DNA from: an uncultured Collinsella sp.
Lineage (GTDB): Bacteria; Actinomycetota; Coriobacteriia; Coriobacteriales; Coriobacteriaceae
NCBI GenBank assembly: GCA_902494295.1
Contig: CABUSL010000107.1
Span: forward strand, 1 to 7,335
DNA length: 7,335 bases
Reading direction: 5' to 3'
This document shows, piece after piece, positions 5,859 to 7,335 of the stretch. A model generated the notes under the pieces. That model was not told the origin of the DNA, did no database searches, and was given only the letters and a program-made list of their open reading frames with translations. Each line of letters begins with the position of its first letter. The stretch's first letter is position 1. Both the position numbers and the translations under genes were made by a program.

Positions 5859-6653
5859 CTAGTCCAGGCGTTGGCCGTCGGCGCGTACGCGCTCGGTGCC
5901 GCGCCCGCTGATCCGGCGGATAACCTCGCCGGCAATCATCTGACCCATGATGGGCGGCATAAAGCTGGCGGTACCCAACTCGGTACGCTCGTGGATGTTG
6001 GACGGGTCGCGGGGTTGGGTCTTAACCGATTCCTCGCAGCTAAACAGCACGTGCAGACTCTTGATTCCGCGCTTCTTACATTCTTTGCGCATGATGCGGC
6101 TCATGGGGTCACGTACCGTATCGAAAATGTCGGCAAAGCGGAGGCACTCGGGATGGAGCTTGTTGGCCCCGCCCATGGAGCTAACCAAACGAATGTCGTG
6201 GTCCTGAGCATATTTGGCAATGGTAAGCTTGGCCGAGATGGTGTCGATGGCGTCGACGACGTAGTCGAGCTTGCCACCCGTCTGCTCCAAAACGCTCGCG
6301 AAGAACTCGTCGATGTTGTCGCTCAGCAGGTATTCGGTGCGCTTGATAACGGTGGCGGCGGGATTGATATCGCGAATCATGGCATCCATCACGTCCACTT
6401 TGCGCTTGCCGATGGTGCTGTGAAAGGCGATGGCCTGGCGATTGATATTGCTGGGCGCGATGATGTCCTTGTCCAGAATGACGAAATGACCGATGCCGCC
6501 GCGGGCGAGTGCCTCGCAGCAGTTGGAGCCCACGCCTCCGCAGCCGAGCACCAGCACCGTAGCATCGGCGAGCTTATCGAGTGCCTCGCGGCCCATGATG
6601 ATCTCGAGCTTGGTGTCGCGTGTCTCGACGAGAGCGGCAGCGGTTTCGGTCAT
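5859..6653 (-). CDS. tcdA: tRNA threonylcarbamoyladenosine dehydratase (TcdA)
   Basis: A 264-residue E1-like ThiF/MoeB-family enzyme matching TcdA (CsdL/YgdL, YrvM), which uses ATP to dehydrate t6A at tRNA position 37 to cyclic ct6A. The Rossmann ATP site GCGGVGS is at 37-43, with Asp61 after it, then SNINRQ (68-73) and GKRK (82-85). DAIDTISAK (134-142) is the conserved adenylation segment. Length is close to the E. coli protein. There are two possible starts, ATG 6659 and ATG 6653. GGAGG at 6660-6664 touches the first but is six bases from the second, so 6653 is chosen. A perfect TATAAT at 6698-6703 on this strand is the probable -10 box. The gene leads the pair with the TatD-like gene. Its role in tRNA modification is well supported by the family; the partner sulfur-carrier proteins known in E. 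coli are not in view. Confidence 0.92.
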   Translation of the reverse strand: MTETAAALVETRDTKLEIIMGREALDKLADATVLVLGCGGVGSNCCEALARGGIGHFVILDKDIIAPSNINRQAIAFHSTIGKRKVDVMDAMIRDINPAATVIKRTEYLLSDNIDEFFASVLEQTGGKLDYVVDAIDTISAKLTIAKYAQDHDIRLVSSMGGANKLHPECLRFADIFDTVRDPMSRIMRKECKKRGIKSLHVLFSCEESVKTQPRDPSNIHERTELGTASFMPPIMGQMIAGEVIRRISGRGTERVRADGQRLD

Positions 6654-6697
6654 AGACATCCTCCGATGGGGAAGCGAATCGTGTTTTAGCTATCGCC

Positions 6698-6727
6698 ATT
6701 ATAGGTGTTATCGCGATTCCATTTGAG
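6698..6727 (-). promoter_or_regulatory. Promoter of tcdA
   Basis: On the minus strand TATAAT at 6703-6698 matches the -10 consensus exactly, about 45 bases before ATG 6653. The -35 is weak: CTCAAA (6727-6722) at a spacing of 18. It lies in the left arm of the palindrome at 6715-6752, which suggests control by a bound protein. Confidence 0.55.
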
Positions 6728-6752
6728 CCCTTGGGCTTGTTGAAATGGGATC
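6715..6752. promoter_or_regulatory. Palindrome across two divergent -35 regions
   Basis: GATTCCATTT (6715-6724) pairs with AAATGGGATC (6743-6752) with one T-G wobble, and AGCCC-TT-GGGCT (6726-6737) is nested inside. The left arm covers the tcdA -35 and the right arm contains TTGAAA of the plus-strand promoter. It could be a shared operator. An RNA hairpin is less likely because it lies upstream of both predicted transcription starts. Confidence 0.42.
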
Positions 6753-6768
6753 GGGGTTCGCATAAGAT
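6740..6768 (+). promoter_or_regulatory. Plus-strand promoter candidate
   Basis: TTGAAA (6740-6745) and TAAGAT (6763-6768) are separated by exactly 17 bases, five of six and four of six matches to the sigma-70 boxes. Transcription would start near 6775 and meet the strong terminator at 6835-6870, with no credible protein gene between. Confidence 0.5.
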
Positions 6769-6774
6769 TGAAGC

Positions 6775-6870
6775 AGATGGCACCCGTTGCAGCGGGTTGG
6801 CCAACTCCAAAACACGTTTGTAGCGTGAGAAGTGGCCGTCTTCGCATTACGCGGAGGCGGCTATTTTTTT
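6775..6870 (+). ncRNA. Candidate small RNA of about 95 bases
   Basis: The stretch between the promoter at 6740-6768 and the terminator at 6835-6870 has no good coding frame but folds locally. CCCG-ttgcag-CGGG (6783-6796) and CACG-tttgtag-CGTG (6813-6827) form hairpins, and GTTGGCCAAC (6796-6805) is a palindrome that could pair with itself or a partner molecule. I recognise no known family. Alternatively it could be a terminated leader of sdpR, which also has its own promoter. Evidence is structural only. Confidence 0.4.
6835..6870 (+). terminator. Strong intrinsic terminator upstream of sdpR
   Basis: GCCGTCTTCGC (6835-6845) pairs with GCGGAGGCGGC (6851-6861) with two G-T wobbles over a five-base loop ATTAC. 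TA and seven Ts (6864-6870) follow. It faces the plus strand, where no protein gene precedes it, so it implies a short transcript started in this intergenic region. Confidence 0.82.
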
Positions 6871-6880
6871 GAGTACAAGA

Positions 6881-6918
6881 TTAGATAGTTAGACAAACAT
6901 CTAAATATCGAGTATAGT
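6881..6918 (+). promoter_or_regulatory. sdpR promoter with overlapping operator
   Basis: TAGACA (6890-6895) and TATAGT (6913-6918), 17 bases apart, each match the sigma-70 consensus at five of six positions. TTAGA-caaaca-TCTAA (6889-6904) is a perfect 5-base inverted repeat over the -35 and spacer. Another half-site TTAGAT lies at 6881-6886. The position suits autorepression by the downstream ArsR-family protein. Confidence 0.65.
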
Positions 6919-6952
6919 GTGCGCGTCATGAGAGATGATGAGAGGAGGTCTT

Positions 6953-7231
6953 ATGCCGGGAGAGGGTTTTAAGGCGCTGGCCGATCCTGCGCGGCGGCGC
7001 ATTTTGGAACTGCTGCGCGAGGGCAATTGCACGGCGGGGGAGCTTGCCAAGCATTTCGATATCAGTAAGCCGTCGCTGAGCCATCACTTGGCGACGCTTA
7101 AAAACGCCGGGTTGGTGACCGACGAGCGCCATGGCCAAAACATCGTATACAGCTTAAACACCACCGTCATGCAGGATTTAATTGGCTGGTTTATGGGTTT
7201 TACAAACAATGAAGGTGATAAGGATGAATAA
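6953..7231 (+). CDS. sdpR: SdpR-like ArsR-family autorepressor
   Basis: A 92-residue winged-helix repressor of the ArsR superfamily. It begins MPGEGFKALADPARRRILEL, and the helix-turn-helix spans about residues 27-50 (TAGELAKHFDIS, then KPSLSHHLATLK). The wing follows (GQNIVYSLNTTVMQD, 61-75). From memory it aligns end to end with B. subtilis SdpR (ISKPSxSHHL, YSLNTTVxQD, NKGDKD-like tail). No ArsR/SmtB metal-binding cysteines are present (the only Cys is 26), so metal sensing is unlikely. In Bacillus, SdpR represses itself and sdpI and is held at the membrane by SdpI when SdpC toxin is bound. ATG 6953 is chosen for AGGAGG at 6943-6948; an in-frame ATG at 6935 would place that site inside the gene. 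Its last eight bases overlap the next gene, so the two are translationally coupled. Confidence 0.92.
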   Translation: MPGEGFKALADPARRRILELLREGNCTAGELAKHFDISKPSLSHHLATLKNAGLVTDERHGQNIVYSLNTTVMQDLIGWFMGFTNNEGDKDE

Positions 7232-7335
7232 CGAAAACAAGGGCATTCACCCCACAGGGGTATCGTCGCGCGTGTGGATTGTGCTGGTCGCTCTGTGCGT
7301 CGCCAATGTCGTAGCGCACCTCATGGTGATGCCGA
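7224..7335 (+). CDS. SdpI-like membrane protein, N-terminal part only
   Basis: ATG 7224 opens a frame that runs to the right edge, 37 codons visible. GAAGGTG (7211-7217) lies six bases upstream and the gene overlaps sdpR by eight bases (ATGAATAA). After a polar N-terminus (MNNENKGIHPTGVSSR), residues 17-36 form a hydrophobic segment, VWIVLVALCVANVVAHLMVM, ending in Pro37, consistent with a first membrane helix. Position after SdpR and this topology point to the SdpI family, multi-pass proteins that give immunity to the SdpC toxin and sense it in Bacillus. The diagnostic region lies beyond the edge, so the call rests largely on context. Where no SdpC exists, such proteins probably answer to other envelope-active peptides. 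Confidence 0.72.
   Translation, partial: MNNENKGIHPTGVSSRVWIVLVALCVANVVAHLMVMP

Noticed and set aside
5709..6689. A 326-codon open frame on the plus strand
   Set aside because: It is antisense to tcdA and the start of the TatD-like gene, both of which carry all their family motifs; it has no ribosome binding site or recognisable domain.
6835..6870. T-box or other riboswitch for sdpR ending in this terminator
   Set aside because: No T-box GGUGG-type conserved block or known aptamer was seen, and sdpR has its own well-formed promoter downstream of the terminator.
6777..6872. A 31-codon plus-strand frame (MAPVAAGWPTPK...) in the candidate small RNA
   Set aside because: It reads through the whole terminator stem and ends in its T-run (RRRLFF), which no real gene would do, and it lacks a clear ribosome binding site.

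Overview
The window is a moderately GC-rich bacterial chromosome segment with short intergenic gaps, GGAGG-type ribosome binding sites and E/R/A-rich proteins. Codon use, the protein variants (SdpR/SdpI pair, TcdA, YjjV-type TatD hydrolase, DeoC-like aldolase) and the intergenic style suggest a gut Coriobacteriia member, most likely Collinsella or a close relative. That placement is inference from familiarity; no search was run.

Left edge (1-1469). A minus-strand gene of unknown function starts at 697 and runs off the left edge (232 codons visible). Upstream of it lies about 770 bases without a convincing gene. This stretch holds a four-copy TGATGT repeat near the unknown gene's start, a weak and a strong hairpin, and three inverted repeats just before deoC that look like regulatory sites.

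Plus-strand metabolic run (1470-4782). In order: a divergent deoxyribose-phosphate aldolase (DeoC family), a Cof/HAD-IIB sugar phosphatase, a strong intrinsic terminator, a beta-phosphoglucomutase-like HAD-IA hydrolase, and a PfkB kinase closest by eye to fructoselysine 6-kinase (FrlD). Together they can phosphorylate, dephosphorylate and cleave small sugar phosphates. The FrlB deglycase that would complete fructoselysine use is not in view, so the pathway is open.

Convergent gap (4783-5061). Between the kinase and the minus-strand tatD-like gene sits a 228-base AT-rich element. It is bounded by 30-base terminal inverted repeats with one mismatch and filled with further hairpins. It resembles a MITE or a genus-specific intergenic repeat and is the most distinctive non-coding structure here.

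Minus-strand pair (5062-6653). tcdA (t6A37 dehydratase) is followed 14 bases later by a TatD/YjjV-type metallohydrolase, probably as one operon driven by a perfect TATAAT box at 6698-6703.

Divergent region and right edge (6654-7335). A palindrome covers the -35 regions of the tcdA promoter and of a plus-strand promoter. The latter leads into a short non-coding stretch ending in an excellent terminator, a candidate small RNA. Next comes sdpR, an ArsR-family autorepressor with a clear promoter and an overlapping TTAGA-N6-TCTAA operator. It overlaps by 8 bases the start of an SdpI-like membrane protein cut by the right edge.
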